Shown piece by piece: positions 1 through 8,846 of a stretch of DNA of 64,000 nucleotides. The translations under genes were made by a program, and so were the position numbers. Numbering within the stretch: position 1 is the stretch's first letter; each line of letters opens with the position of its first letter. The stretch comes from Obscuribacter phosphatis_A (lineage in GTDB: Bacteria; Cyanobacteriota; Vampirovibrionia; Obscuribacterales; Obscuribacteraceae), in the NCBI GenBank assembly GCA_017303615.1, contig JAFLCK010000002.1, positions 201,190 to 265,189 of the forward strand. Direction: 5' to 3'. Below the pieces are notes generated by a model. The model saw nothing but the letters and a program-made list of their open reading frames with translations, searched no databases and was not told where the DNA came from.

Positions 1-367
1 CGCCACTGCCAGCGGTACCAACGCCAAGGGCGATCTTTATTTGCGCATCAAGGTTAAACCCCATGCTTATTTCACCATTGACGGCGACAATCTGGTCTGT
101 GAAATTGCCATAAGCCCAGCCCAAGCCGTTATCGGCTCAGAGGCCCTGGTCAATACAATCGAAGGGCAAGTGAAGATAAGAATTCCAGCCGGCACCCAAA
201 ACGGGCGCATGCTCAGACTAAAAGGCAAAGGACTGCCTGGTCGTGACGGCGGTGCCGCCGGAGATCAGCTGGTACGAACAAAAGTAGTGGTACCTTCGCA
301 GATTTCAGAGCGCGAGCGGGAACTCTACAGCGAATTGGCGCGTATAGAAAAAGCGCCCACTGCTTAG
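1..367 (+). CDS. DnaJ/CbpA-type J-protein, C-terminal fragment
   Basis: This is the 3' end of a J-domain co-chaperone gene; the reading frame is open from base 2 and the N-terminal part lies outside the window. What remains is the second substrate-binding beta-barrel and the C-terminal tail. The segments GDLYLRIKVKPH near the start, then IPAGTQNGRMLRLKGKGLP, are the classic CTD-I/CTD-II signature of DnaJ and CbpA proteins. Such proteins deliver unfolded clients to DnaK and stimulate its ATPase in the cytoplasm. Whether it is DnaJ (with zinc fingers) or CbpA-like cannot be decided because the diagnostic middle part is missing. Confidence 0.9.
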   Translation, partial: ATASGTNAKGDLYLRIKVKPHAYFTIDGDNLVCEIAISPAQAVIGSEALVNTIEGQVKIRIPAGTQNGRMLRLKGKGLPGRDGGAAGDQLVRTKVVVPSQISERERELYSELARIEKAPTA

Positions 368-402
368 TTTATTGTCCAGCTAATTGCCTAGTCTTTTGCA
401 TC

Positions 403-1653
403 TCAGTCTTTGAGATGCATATTGTTTACTGCCATGCGGAACTCATCAAAGCCTGATGTTGACTGATTTTGCCTGCACATTACTTCGGCCATGATTTCAT
501 GCAGATCTGGATTCAGTTCTTGCAGCTTGCGTGCTTTATCGAGAGTGTCTCGCGCTTCTTTCAGCTTATTGGTGCCGATATAAAGACGGGCAAGGGCAAG
601 CAAAGCCTGCAAATCATTGGGGTTTTTGGCTACTATTTTCTCTTGATCGGCAAGGGCACTTTCTAAAAGACCGGCATGGGCTGAAACGATGTCATAAACA
701 GCATAGGGATAGCCAAGGGTGTCTTGCTCTTTGGTAAAGCCCTTGCGAAACTCTTCAAAACCGTCTTGCTGTTTGCCGTCCTGGGCGAGAGCAAAACCAA
801 GCTTACGCTGATAGGAAGGGTCTTTTGAATCGACCTGCATAAGTTCGGTAAAGGTTTTCACTGCCTCTGCCGACTTATTGGTCTTGAGATACATGTCACC
901 AAGTTCTCTCTTGGGAGCCATTCCGACCTTGTCGGCAAATACCCGCAAGAGTTTTTCGTACATACCAATCGAGTCTTCATCGCGATTGACGGCATTGAGA
1001 CCACGGGCATATTCCAAAAGAACAAACTGACTGTAAGGGGCGAGCTCATAGGCTTTAGCCAAATACTCGACACCCTTTTCCTTATCAGCCTTACCGCCGC
1101 CTTGCACCAAGGTGACTCCGGCAACGTACAGAGAACGGGCATCATCGCCTTTTTTGCCGGCCAGAGCGCGGGCAGCATTAAGGGCGGCGGCGACATCACC
1201 TTTCTTGAGCAATTTGAGGGGCTCAGATTGGGCTACTTCTTCGGGAAATTGCGGCGAAACCAGGCTCTTGTCTGCTACGTTCTCGGCTTCCGAAATTTCT
1301 TTAGAAACACCATAAATGCTTACTTTGTCCGGCACTATCTTGACTGTGGCACAAAAGGCGCCGCAACAGCCGAGCGCCAAAGTAACAGGCAAAAGCACGT
1401 CGGTGACGATGCTAATCTTATAAGGGTTCTTCTGCCCTGCCTGCGCGCCTTCGGCGGCAAGAGGTTCTTGGGCGGTCAAATTGGTGGCTGAATTACTAGC
1501 GGCCTGGGCGCCGCTCATAGCTTGAGAAGAAACATTGCCGGCAGCCTCGGCACCTGGCCCTGATGCAGATGCAGATGCGGGCACCGAGCCTGCAGCCTGG
1601 GCATCAGAATTTTTGGCTGCCCCTTTCTTGTCGTCACCTTTTTTCTTGAACAT
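403..1653 (-). CDS. Membrane-anchored TPR-repeat protein
   Basis: The 416-residue product has a low-complexity Ala/Gly/Ser/Gln-rich cytoplasmic N-terminus (about residues 1-75), one hydrophobic segment around residues 83-105 that should span the membrane, and then several tetratricopeptide-like helical pairs to the end (for example the AKAYELAPYSQFVLLEYARGL unit near 200). TPR arrays are protein-interaction scaffolds; no catalytic motif is visible. It lies 71 bp downstream of holB on the same strand and may share its transcript. The function is unknown. The start is the only ATG before the Lys-rich first ten residues. Confidence 0.75.
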   Translation of the reverse strand: MFKKKGDDKKGAAKNSDAQAAGSVPASASASGPGAEAAGNVSSQAMSGAQAASNSATNLTAQEPLAAEGAQAGQKNPYKISIVTDVLLPVTLALGCCGAFCATVKIVPDKVSIYGVSKEISEAENVADKSLVSPQFPEEVAQSEPLKLLKKGDVAAALNAARALAGKKGDDARSLYVAGVTLVQGGGKADKEKGVEYLAKAYELAPYSQFVLLEYARGLNAVNRDEDSIGMYEKLLRVFADKVGMAPKRELGDMYLKTNKSAEAVKTFTELMQVDSKDPSYQRKLGFALAQDGKQQDGFEEFRKGFTKEQDTLGYPYAVYDIVSAHAGLLESALADQEKIVAKNPNDLQALLALARLYIGTNKLKEARDTLDKARKLQELNPDLHEIMAEVMCRQNQSTSGFDEFRMAVNNMHLKD

Positions 1654-1724
1654 CTTCTTCTTCTTCCACCGATACAGAAAGCACTGTCTTATAAATTTTA
1701 GTCGCTCTCATTTAGAACATCTTC

Positions 1725-2798
1725 TCATATATGATTTTTCTGCCTCAACTGCAGCCAACTTAAAACAAAAGATTCACAAACCGACTTCTTTGATACATAT
1801 TGGTCGACTCGGCGCTTGGCTTCCTCGGTCAATCTCAAAAGCTCTGATAAATAGCGAGTGCGGCGCTCTAGAGCGAGAGGTCGCGGGTTAGAGGTCAATC
1901 GCTTGATCTCTAAAGCTAGGGCGGTGTCAAAAACATGGGCGCCATTATCAGCTTCATCCTCAGAGTCTTCCGAATCTTCTGCCTCATTAATCAAAGTGAG
2001 CAGCACCTGGGCAAAAGCCAAAGACTCTTCCACCTGCTGGGCACCGTGAGCCTTAGTGCCGCTACTACCCCCAAGAAAGCTTTGGCGGGCCAATATGGCA
2101 GCGCTCTCGCTGGTAAGCCAATTGCCAGTAGACTGGGCTTTACCGGTCAGGGGCACATCAATCAAGATACCTAAATTTTCTTCCGGTCGGTTCAAGAGCG
2201 GCACCACCTGACAGCGGCTGACAATGGTGGCCAAAACATCGTCGACGGCGGCGGCAAAAAAGAGAAAAAGACTGGGAGAACGGGGCTCTTCGATTGTCTT
2301 GAGCAAGGCATTGGCGGCTGGACGATGGAAAGAGCCTTCCGATGCGTCTTCTATCACCACCACCCTTTTATAGCTGGTGGTCAAAGCCAGTTCTTCCGAG
2401 AGCTCTCTTGCTCTCTCCACCGGAATCTTGCCGCTCTTGCTGCCCTGCGAAGAGAGAACATACCAAGCTTTAGGATGGGTATCGCGGTACAGCCATTTGC
2501 AGTTTTGACAGGCAGAGTTAAAAGCCGGTTCATCTATGACTTCCAGCTCCACATGCTCGACATCGTGTTCCGGCTGCAAACAGGCTTTGCCGCCCGCATC
2601 TTGGCCATCGCCTTCCCTATTCATCGCCTCACAGTTAAGAAAGGTTGCCAACTGTCGAGCCATTTGCCACTTGGCCCGCTTATCTCTTCCAGTCAAGAGA
2701 AAGGCATGGGCCATGTGCCCGGAAGCAAGCCCACTCTCGAATAGACGGGTTGCGGTCGGCTGAGCCGAAGTCAAGTTGGTGCTAAAAATTCGCTGCAT
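1725..2798 (-). CDS. holB: DNA polymerase III subunit delta' (clamp loader)
   Basis: The 357-residue protein has the clamp-loader AAA+ layout. It has HAFLLTG at the P-loop position, a Cys cluster between about 55 and 100 (ending CQNC) that would bind zinc, KIPVERARELSEEL, then VVVIEDA with ANALLKTIEEP, and the sensor-1 SRCQ motif. Delta' is the stator that opens the pentameric loader so that the beta clamp can be placed on DNA. The Walker-A loop is degenerate (GRDKRAKW instead of GxxGxGK), so it probably does not bind ATP, as in E. coli delta'. The C-terminal collar region is poorly conserved, which is normal for this subunit. A stretch of repeated Glu-Asp-Ser near residue 275 is unusual. Confidence 0.88.
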   Translation of the reverse strand: MQRIFSTNLTSAQPTATRLFESGLASGHMAHAFLLTGRDKRAKWQMARQLATFLNCEAMNREGDGQDAGGKACLQPEHDVEHVELEVIDEPAFNSACQNCKWLYRDTHPKAWYVLSSQGSKSGKIPVERARELSEELALTTSYKRVVVIEDASEGSFHRPAANALLKTIEEPRSPSLFLFFAAAVDDVLATIVSRCQVVPLLNRPEENLGILIDVPLTGKAQSTGNWLTSESAAILARQSFLGGSSGTKAHGAQQVEESLAFAQVLLTLINEAEDSEDSEDEADNGAHVFDTALALEIKRLTSNPRPLALERRTRYLSELLRLTEEAKRRVDQYVSKKSVCESFVLSWLQLRQKNHI

Positions 2799-2833
2799 AA
2801 GTAAGTAATAATAACCGGTATGCGCCGGAGAAA

Positions 2834-2862
2834 TTGACAGCTCTTGGCGAGTACCCTAGACT
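2834..2862 (+). promoter_or_regulatory. Sigma70-type promoter for purA
   Basis: TTGACA at 2834-2839 and TAGACT at 2857-2862 are separated by 17 bases, a textbook spacing with a perfect -35 box and a 4/6 -10 box. It lies in the divergent gap between holB and purA and points toward purA. Transcription would begin near 2869. Confidence 0.65.
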
Positions 2863-2868
2863 ATCTGG

Positions 2869-3070
2869 GTCTAAATAGCGTTGAAAGATGTTTTGGATCT
2901 CTTTGAGACTTGAGTCTCTTTGGGTTGTTGAAATACTTTCATTCGCGTTGCTACTGCGGACTAGCCCGGCACGCCAACACTCAAGTTGTTGACGAATAGG
3001 GGCTCAAATACGCGGCAGATGCTTTTTGGCTAGACATAATGTCGTTCGTTTAGTTTGGAGAGATCAGACC
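2869..3070 (+). promoter_or_regulatory. Long purA leader with several hairpins
   Basis: If the promoter above is used, about 200 nt of untranslated leader precedes purA. It contains short inverted repeats, notably GAGACTtgAGTCTC and CAACA(ctcaag)TTGTTG, which could fold in RNA. I do not recognise a known purine, PRPP or ppGpp riboswitch core in it. It may be an attenuator or simply a leader. Confidence 0.3.
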
Positions 3071-4405
3071 TTGGCTAACGTAGTTGTTGTCGGAGCGCAG
3101 TTTGGAGACGAAGGCAAGGCGAAGGTTACCGACCTTTTGGCCAAAAATGCCGACGTAGTCGTCAGATATCAGGGCGGAGCCAATGCTGGTCACACCGTCG
3201 TTGTCGACGGCGAAACATATAAATTTCACCTTATTCCTTCGGGCATTCTTTATGAGGGCAAAACCTGCATCCTGGGACCGGGTATGGTTATCGACCCGAA
3301 AGCTTTCATAAACGAATTGAATGCCCTGATGAAGCGCGGCTTGGATGATACAAAGCTGAAAGTATCAACTTCCGCCCATGTCACCATGCCCTACCACCTC
3401 GCCCTCGATGCCGCCGAAGAAGAAAGCCGCGGCAGCCGCAAGATCGGTACCACCAAGCGCGGTATTGGTCCCACCTATGCTGACAAATGCGCCCGCAGCG
3501 GCATCCGCATGGAAGACCTGCTCGATAAAGAAGTCTTGAAAGAAAAGCTGGAATGGATGGTGCCTCGCAAAAACGTATTGCTGGAGCGCATGTACAACAT
3601 TCCTCCCTTTGATGCCAAAGCCATCTTGGAAGAGTATTCTGGCTATGCCGAGCAAATTCGCAAATATGTCTGCGACACTTCCGAATACATCTTTAACGCT
3701 GTCCAAGCCCGCAAAAACATCCTTTTCGAAGGCGCGCAGGGCACCTTGCTCGACCTCGATCACGGCTCCTATCCCTTCGTGACCAGTTCCAGCCCCTCTG
3801 CCGGCGGAGCCTGCATCGGCGCCGGCATCGGACCGACCATCATTGACCGTGTTATCGGCGTATCTAAAGCCTTCATGACCCGTGTCGGCGAAGGTCCCTT
3901 CCCCACCGAGCAAGAAGGCGAAATCGGCGAAATGCTGCGTCAAACCGGCAAAGCCTGGGCTGAAGTGGGCGTCACAACCGGCAGACCGAGACGTTGCGGT
4001 TGGTTCGACACAGTCATCGGTCGTTATTCAGTGCGCATCAACGGTCTCGATTGCTTGGCTATAACCAAGCTCGACGTACTTGATGAATTTGACGAAATTC
4101 AAATTTGTGTCGCCTACAAAGATAAGAGAGACGGCTCCACCCATAAAGAAATCTCTTCCATCGGCTCCAATTTCAAACATATGGAACCAATTTATAAGAG
4201 CTTCCCCGGTTGGAAGAAGAAAACAGACGAAGTGCGCAGCTTCAAAGAATTGCCCCTCGAAGCCCAGCGCTACCTCGACTTTATTGCCGAAGAACTAGAC
4301 TGCCCTGTGGCTATTGTTTCGGTGGGACCGACCCGCGACAAGACAGTGATCATCGAAGATCCTATCCACGGACCGAAGCGTGTTCTCACCAAGTCTCAGC
4401 CCTAA
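3071..4405 (+). CDS. purA: Adenylosuccinate synthetase
   Basis: It joins IMP and aspartate with GTP hydrolysis to make adenylosuccinate, the first step from IMP to AMP. Family motifs run in order: VVVVGAQFGDEGKAK (GTP/IMP loop), GGANAGHTV, LIPSGIL, RGIGPTYADK, GAQGTLLDLDHGSYPFVTSSS, TTGRPRRCGWFD, TKLDVLD. The frame is open back to an ATG at 3026, but the family starts right at ANVVVVGAQ; I choose the TTG at 3071, which has GGAGAG 8 nt upstream, giving 444 residues. The loop reads GKAK rather than the usual GKGK, a tolerated small change. It ends at a strong hairpin terminator. Confidence 0.95.
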   Translation: MANVVVVGAQFGDEGKAKVTDLLAKNADVVVRYQGGANAGHTVVVDGETYKFHLIPSGILYEGKTCILGPGMVIDPKAFINELNALMKRGLDDTKLKVSTSAHVTMPYHLALDAAEEESRGSRKIGTTKRGIGPTYADKCARSGIRMEDLLDKEVLKEKLEWMVPRKNVLLERMYNIPPFDAKAILEEYSGYAEQIRKYVCDTSEYIFNAVQARKNILFEGAQGTLLDLDHGSYPFVTSSSPSAGGACIGAGIGPTIIDRVIGVSKAFMTRVGEGPFPTEQEGEIGEMLRQTGKAWAEVGVTTGRPRRCGWFDTVIGRYSVRINGLDCLAITKLDVLDEFDEIQICVAYKDKRDGSTHKEISSIGSNFKHMEPIYKSFPGWKKKTDEVRSFKELPLEAQRYLDFIAEELDCPVAIVSVGPTRDKTVIIEDPIHGPKRVLTKSQP

Positions 4406-4425
4406 ATCTGAAAAGAGCAATATTG

Positions 4426-4457
4426 AAAAAACGCCTGAAACCCAGGCGTTTTTTTTT
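4426..4457. terminator. Bidirectional rho-independent terminator
   Basis: ACGCCTG (4431-4437) pairs with CAGGCGT (4443-4449) around a 5-nt loop. It is followed by nine T on the plus strand and preceded by a run of A (4425-4430) that serves as the U tract on the minus strand. It separates the convergent purA and TPR genes. Confidence 0.9.
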
Positions 4458-4458
4458 G

Positions 4459-5430
4459 CTAATGCCCAACCGCCTTACCAAAGGCTCGATAAATGATGCC
4501 CCTCAGCCAAAGCGCCAAATCAGCCTGTTTGCCTAAACAACGTTCGGCACCGGCTCGGGCGGAGGCATCATCGGGCAGAAATTCAAGAATGCGTCGATAG
4601 ATCTTCATAGCCGACAAATAATCGCCAAGGTCGAATTCATAAAGGTGGGCAAGCTCTGTAAGTGCCTCAAAATTGACCGGCTCTTTAATAAGCACCTTCT
4701 CCAAAATCTGACGAGCCGACTGATAGCGGCCAAGCTCCTGATAGGCTCTAGAAAGCTCAATTTGCCACGAGAGCTTCTCTGGTGCTTTATCTATAGCCTG
4801 ACTGAGTAAATCGACGGCTCGCTCACTTTCATTGAAAGATTGCGCCACTTCGGCAGCCAGATGCAAAACGGTGGCATCATAAGGAAAGGTGAGGATCAGC
4901 TTGTCTGACTGTTCACGCGCTCTTTTCAGCGACTGACTGGCAATCAAAGCCTTGACCAGGGCAATTCGCGCCGCTTTATTGCCAGGCGCCAAGTGCACGG
5001 CATCTTCAGCCAAATCGACGGCCATGGCACTGCTCAAATTATCAAGGTGCAGTGAAGACAATTCGATAAGAGGCTCGACCATCTCAGGAGCCAGGCGGCG
5101 CACTCTTTCATACTGCACAATCGCCATCGATGTGAGACCGATATCGCGATATAGCCTCGCCCCAAGAAGAGCCACTTGCAGGTCACCCGGACGTTTGACC
5201 AAAAGGTCTTCCACAAGCGGGCGCGCTTTGGTCAAAGCCCCTTCCGAAAGCAAGTGCTCTACCTTAGCAAGGTCGACTTGATTTTGCTTGGGGCTGCCGA
5301 GACGGCTCTGCACTCCGGCTGACTCTAGTGCTGAAGCGGCATCGGGCGAGCCCAGACAGAGGCAAAACAATAACTGCAAAGCTAAGCAGTGATTTGAAGA
5401 GATAGGCAAATGGCGCAACCAATCAATCAC
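4459..5430 (-). CDS. Exported TPR-repeat protein
   Basis: The 323-residue product begins with a hydrophobic segment (about residues 12-35) typical of a signal peptide, with a Ser-Ala-rich possible cleavage region. The rest is made of TPR-like units (for example around AIVQYERVRRLAP, LLSQAIDKAPEKLSWQIELSRAYQELGRY and ALTELAHLYEFDLGDYLSAMKIYRRIL). It probably acts as a periplasmic or surface protein-interaction scaffold. It is divergent from the large membrane protein at 5526 and convergent with purA. There is no enzymatic motif and the specific role is unknown. Confidence 0.72.
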   Translation of the reverse strand: MIDWLRHLPISSNHCLALQLLFCLCLGSPDAASALESAGVQSRLGSPKQNQVDLAKVEHLLSEGALTKARPLVEDLLVKRPGDLQVALLGARLYRDIGLTSMAIVQYERVRRLAPEMVEPLIELSSLHLDNLSSAMAVDLAEDAVHLAPGNKAARIALVKALIASQSLKRAREQSDKLILTFPYDATVLHLAAEVAQSFNESERAVDLLSQAIDKAPEKLSWQIELSRAYQELGRYQSARQILEKVLIKEPVNFEALTELAHLYEFDLGDYLSAMKIYRRILEFLPDDASARAGAERCLGKQADLALWLRGIIYRAFGKAVGH

Positions 5431-5525
5431 CGACTGAAGAACCCCTTTTCTGCAGAGAGATTTATACAGATTAATTCTACCGGACTGGTGTTAGGATAGT
5501 TAGAGAGTCTTCTGAAAGCGACCGA

Positions 5526-8099
5526 ATGACAGAGAAGCTTACTAAAGAAAAAAGTACCGGCATCGACTGGTATTCAATAGGCGTACTCTGGTTCTCAACC
5601 CTGGCTGTGAGCGGCGTCATCTCTCTTTATGTCATGCTCATCGCCTGGATGAATATCAAAGAGTCGGATACCGATCCGGTGGACCGCGCCGCTCTGCAAG
5701 CCGCTGCCGCCCTTGCCGATAAATCTATTGAAGACCAAACTTTCGGCTCGCTCTCTTTGATGAATAGAGAAAATTCACGCAGCTTCAACACGGCGGTCTC
5801 GCTCTTGCGCAACTGCGGCAGCCTAGCCAGGCAACTTGATTTACCAGTGGTAAAGAGAGCCCTGGTTCAAGATATGGTCCGCATCTCTGAACTGCAGAGT
5901 CAATTTATTGCCCGCCTAGAAAATGATATTGCCCCGGGCGGCTCTGTATTTGCAGAGGTCAAGAGAACAATCGAAGGTGGGCTAAGAGGCAAAACCACTC
6001 TTAAAGAACTGCATTTGCGCCTGGGCTATTTAGACCAAAAATTGTTGGATGTCACATCTATACCGGCTTTGAGCGAAGACCAGGGCAAGACATATTTAAA
6101 AGAAGGCAAAATCGCCGCACTACAGGCAGTACCAATTAAGGAAAGTGAACAAGTTTATTTCTTTGCCCAAGAGCCGCCACTGCGAAAAATCGAGGACAAC
6201 CAAGCTTTTATCGATTGGCACAAAGAAGAGTTCAAAAATCGCCGCGCTCTGCCTTCTGCTCTGTTGTTGGAAGCACGTCTAGAAACCGGCTCCAACGGTG
6301 GTTCTTTGCTTTTGGCCAAACGCAGTGTTTGTGTCAGTCTCGGGAGCAAAGCCGACACGAGAAACAACCCGCAAGCCCTGCGCCTGAAGCCGCTCTGTTT
6401 GGTTCTTGCTTTTCCACACGGCAGGCTTAGCCGCGACGCCAGCCTGCGTGACCTCTTACAGCGCAAAGATTGGCTAAACAAGGGCAATTGGACCCAATAT
6501 AGAAACGGCAATCAGAGCTATCAAAGCGAAAGCGCAGACCCGGCCGGCACTGCCCGTTTGGTAGGCAATATCGCCATACCGGAAGCACCACTGCTTGAGC
6601 AGATGTCACCAGGCGAAGCGCTCTCTCTAATTTTGTATGAATTCGTCAAGCACCAAGAGCGTCCAATAGAACAAAAAAATCTACTCAAAATAGTGAACGC
6701 CTCTTTTGCCGAAGCGCCTAAGGCTGAGGCCCAAGAACAGACTGATAGAGAAGACGATAATAACGAACTGGATTATTTATCGATGCAAGAGCGGGTAGCC
6801 AATCAAGCCAATACAAGCCTTGTGCAAGAGAGCGATGCCCGCACTTTTGCCTATTTGTACAGGGGCGGCGCTAGGGAAAAAGGCTTAAAGGCTGTAATAA
6901 ACGCCTTTAGCGATGGGCAGCGCCGTTTTCCAAACTCGACACTACCAATGGTGCTGTACCAGGATGGCAGCGTCGGTCTGCCCGGGCGCAAAGAAAAATA
7001 TGATGCCGCGACCTCACTGCAAGACCCAAGCCGCAAACTAGTAATCGATTTGCTCACCGATATCTATAACACCAATTTGTCGGCCAACGAAACAATGACG
7101 ACAGCCAGAGTGATGCAGGCTAACGCCTATAAGAAGATCAAAGAAAGCAACGACAGAATCTTTCTTTTAAATCAAGACTTGATTTACCTGACTGGTATTA
7201 AGCAAGACGACAAAACCAAGGAAGAAATCAGTCTGCGCCGCATTAAGCTGGAAAACGAAAAGCAGAAACAACTGGTCTTGAACAAAGTCGTCTATCTCTC
7301 GACACAAGCCCAACAAAATGCCCAACTGACAGCATCCACCTCTTTCGAGGTGGGCTCGCATCTCTTTCTCTTGGCCGCAGGCGGCATTCATCGTCTGCAA
7401 GCCGGTGATAAACCGGCTTATCTTTTAGGCAAGCGCTATGTCTTCAAACCGGTTTTGCAAAGTCTAGTTGAGTCTGAATTGTATGAAGAAGCAGAAAAAC
7501 TAGCGAAACAGCTCAATCAACCAAAAGAGAATCAGAATAGTTTTTGGCTCAAGACACCGGACATATTAAAGAGCGTCACCGCTGCCAAGCTGGATGCCGA
7601 CCACCAGATTAGCATCGAGGGTAAATCTTTGTCAGACTTGATAGCGGAAGAAAACGCCGGCTTAGCCAGACCGGAAACCTTGGTCATAGACAGCCGCGCC
7701 CTCAGCGGCGATTTTCCCACCCTGGTCTTTGGCAACTATCCGCTCGCTTCATCGAGACATATGAACGGCGAGCTGATTTATTATTGCCAGACTGCCTGCA
7801 AAACAAAAGAAACAGTGGTTTGGTCGAGCCTAGCTCGAGATTATTTGAAGCGCAGCAGACTAGCGCGAGAAAGCGAACTTTATAATATCGACCCCAACTG
7901 GTGCAAAACGGCGGTGAATGCCAACCTCTTGCCGGAAGAAGCCGGTTGCCCTCAGCTGGGTGGGGAATGGCAATTGCGCGCCCCCTTGGTGCAAGCTGAC
8001 AAGAGCTTACAAGAAGCCATTAAAGGCGCAACGCTGACCGATCCTAAGAGCGGTCAGCGTATATTGCAAATTCCAGCGGCAGGGCCCGACCTATTTTAG
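5526..8099 (+). CDS. Large membrane-anchored protein of unknown function
   Basis: I do not recognise this 857-residue protein. A single strongly hydrophobic segment at about residues 19-44 follows a short charged N-terminus, so most of the chain should lie outside the cytoplasm. The remainder is largely helical and charged, with a segment near 520-590 (NTNLSANETMTT onward to KQKQLVLNKVVYL) that looks coiled-coil. There is no obvious catalytic motif or repeat. It is divergent from the exported TPR gene; the downstream phasin-like gene converges on it with a 9-bp gap. It may be part of a cell-envelope assembly, but that is only a guess from its topology. Confidence 0.6.
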   Translation: MTEKLTKEKSTGIDWYSIGVLWFSTLAVSGVISLYVMLIAWMNIKESDTDPVDRAALQAAAALADKSIEDQTFGSLSLMNRENSRSFNTAVSLLRNCGSLARQLDLPVVKRALVQDMVRISELQSQFIARLENDIAPGGSVFAEVKRTIEGGLRGKTTLKELHLRLGYLDQKLLDVTSIPALSEDQGKTYLKEGKIAALQAVPIKESEQVYFFAQEPPLRKIEDNQAFIDWHKEEFKNRRALPSALLLEARLETGSNGGSLLLAKRSVCVSLGSKADTRNNPQALRLKPLCLVLAFPHGRLSRDASLRDLLQRKDWLNKGNWTQYRNGNQSYQSESADPAGTARLVGNIAIPEAPLLEQMSPGEALSLILYEFVKHQERPIEQKNLLKIVNASFAEAPKAEAQEQTDREDDNNELDYLSMQERVANQANTSLVQESDARTFAYLYRGGAREKGLKAVINAFSDGQRRFPNSTLPMVLYQDGSVGLPGRKEKYDAATSLQDPSRKLVIDLLTDIYNTNLSANETMTTARVMQANAYKKIKESNDRIFLLNQDLIYLTGIKQDDKTKEEISLRRIKLENEKQKQLVLNKVVYLSTQAQQNAQLTASTSFEVGSHLFLLAAGGIHRLQAGDKPAYLLGKRYVFKPVLQSLVESELYEEAEKLAKQLNQPKENQNSFWLKTPDILKSVTAAKLDADHQISIEGKSLSDLIAEENAGLARPETLVIDSRALSGDFPTLVFGNYPLASSRHMNGELIYYCQTACKTKETVVWSSLARDYLKRSRLARESELYNIDPNWCKTAVNANLLPEEAGCPQLGGEWQLRAPLVQADKSLQEAIKGATLTDPKSGQRILQIPAAGPDLF

Positions 8100-8108
8100 A
8101 TTGCTCTA

Positions 8109-8585
8109 TTAGTCGTTGCGCTTACCTTTTTTCTTACGTCCGCCTTCTTCCGAGGCGCCATTTTCACCTTCTACTTCGGCTTCTACTTCACAATCCACCG
8201 GTTCTTCTTCGCATTTAACCGGCGGGGTGATGCCGAGGTGGTTTTCGAGAGCCTTGAGACGCTCTACCACTTCTTCATATTGTTCTAGAGAAACAAAGCC
8301 GAATTCACGGGCAGCATCTCTAACTTTCTTCTGAAACTTGTTTGAAACTTTCTTTTCGAGCCCGCCGGTACGCTTGGCAGCCTCATCAGAGAGTCCTTTC
8401 AAGAAAGATTGGGCAGATTCGGTTTTGATCTTGCCTTTTTCTTCTAGGTCATCGATTAGTTCTTGACCGACTTTGACAAGGTCTTGCATGGCTTCTTTGA
8501 GAGCATCTTTAACGCGCTCAACATTGGAAGAAGCACCGACACTGGTCAGTACGGCTTTTTTGAGTAGTTTGGTACGGTCCGACAT
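8109..8585 (-). CDS. Phasin-like / PHA-granule-associated family protein
   Basis: The 158-residue product is almost entirely amphipathic helix. It has the pattern of the small phasin-related family (KKAVLTSVGASSNVERVKDALKE, then a KFQKKVRDAAREFGFVSLEQYEEVVERLKALE coiled-coil segment) and ends in an acidic stretch plus the basic tail RKKKGKRND. Phasins coat polyhydroxyalkanoate granules or act in oligomers at their surface. The start has AGGAG 8 nt upstream. A 3-hydroxyacyl-CoA dehydrogenase occurs 7 kb away, but no PHA synthase is in the window, so a PHA role is inferred. A general coiled-coil role is the alternative. Confidence 0.6.
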   Translation of the reverse strand: MSDRTKLLKKAVLTSVGASSNVERVKDALKEAMQDLVKVGQELIDDLEEKGKIKTESAQSFLKGLSDEAAKRTGGLEKKVSNKFQKKVRDAAREFGFVSLEQYEEVVERLKALENHLGITPPVKCEEEPVDCEVEAEVEGENGASEEGGRKKKGKRND

Positions 8586-8846
8586 GATTCAACTCCTGGG
8601 TTAAATGCCTGGGTTGGCTGTTCTGATTTCAGCCTTTGACAATATGTTCTAACTGCTATGTGCAACCTGCCCATGATTTTATGCGCGTGGCAAGCTCTTT
8701 GTCTGCCTATTGCCCTAGATCTCAAGATAACTCTTTACACAAAGCCATATTTACAGAGAAATTTGCACAAAAATCTTTTCAGCCGTTAACGCTAAAATAT
8801 TAGTCGCAAAATAATTACCAAGCGGTTTACAACCAAGGGGATCTAA

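Noticed and set aside
2863..3070. Known purine riboswitch upstream of purA
   Set aside because: The conserved core elements of the purine and PRPP classes are not visible; only unspecific inverted repeats are present.
3365..3943. 192-codon frame antisense to purA
   Set aside because: It lies entirely inside the strongly conserved purA coding region and has no family resemblance.
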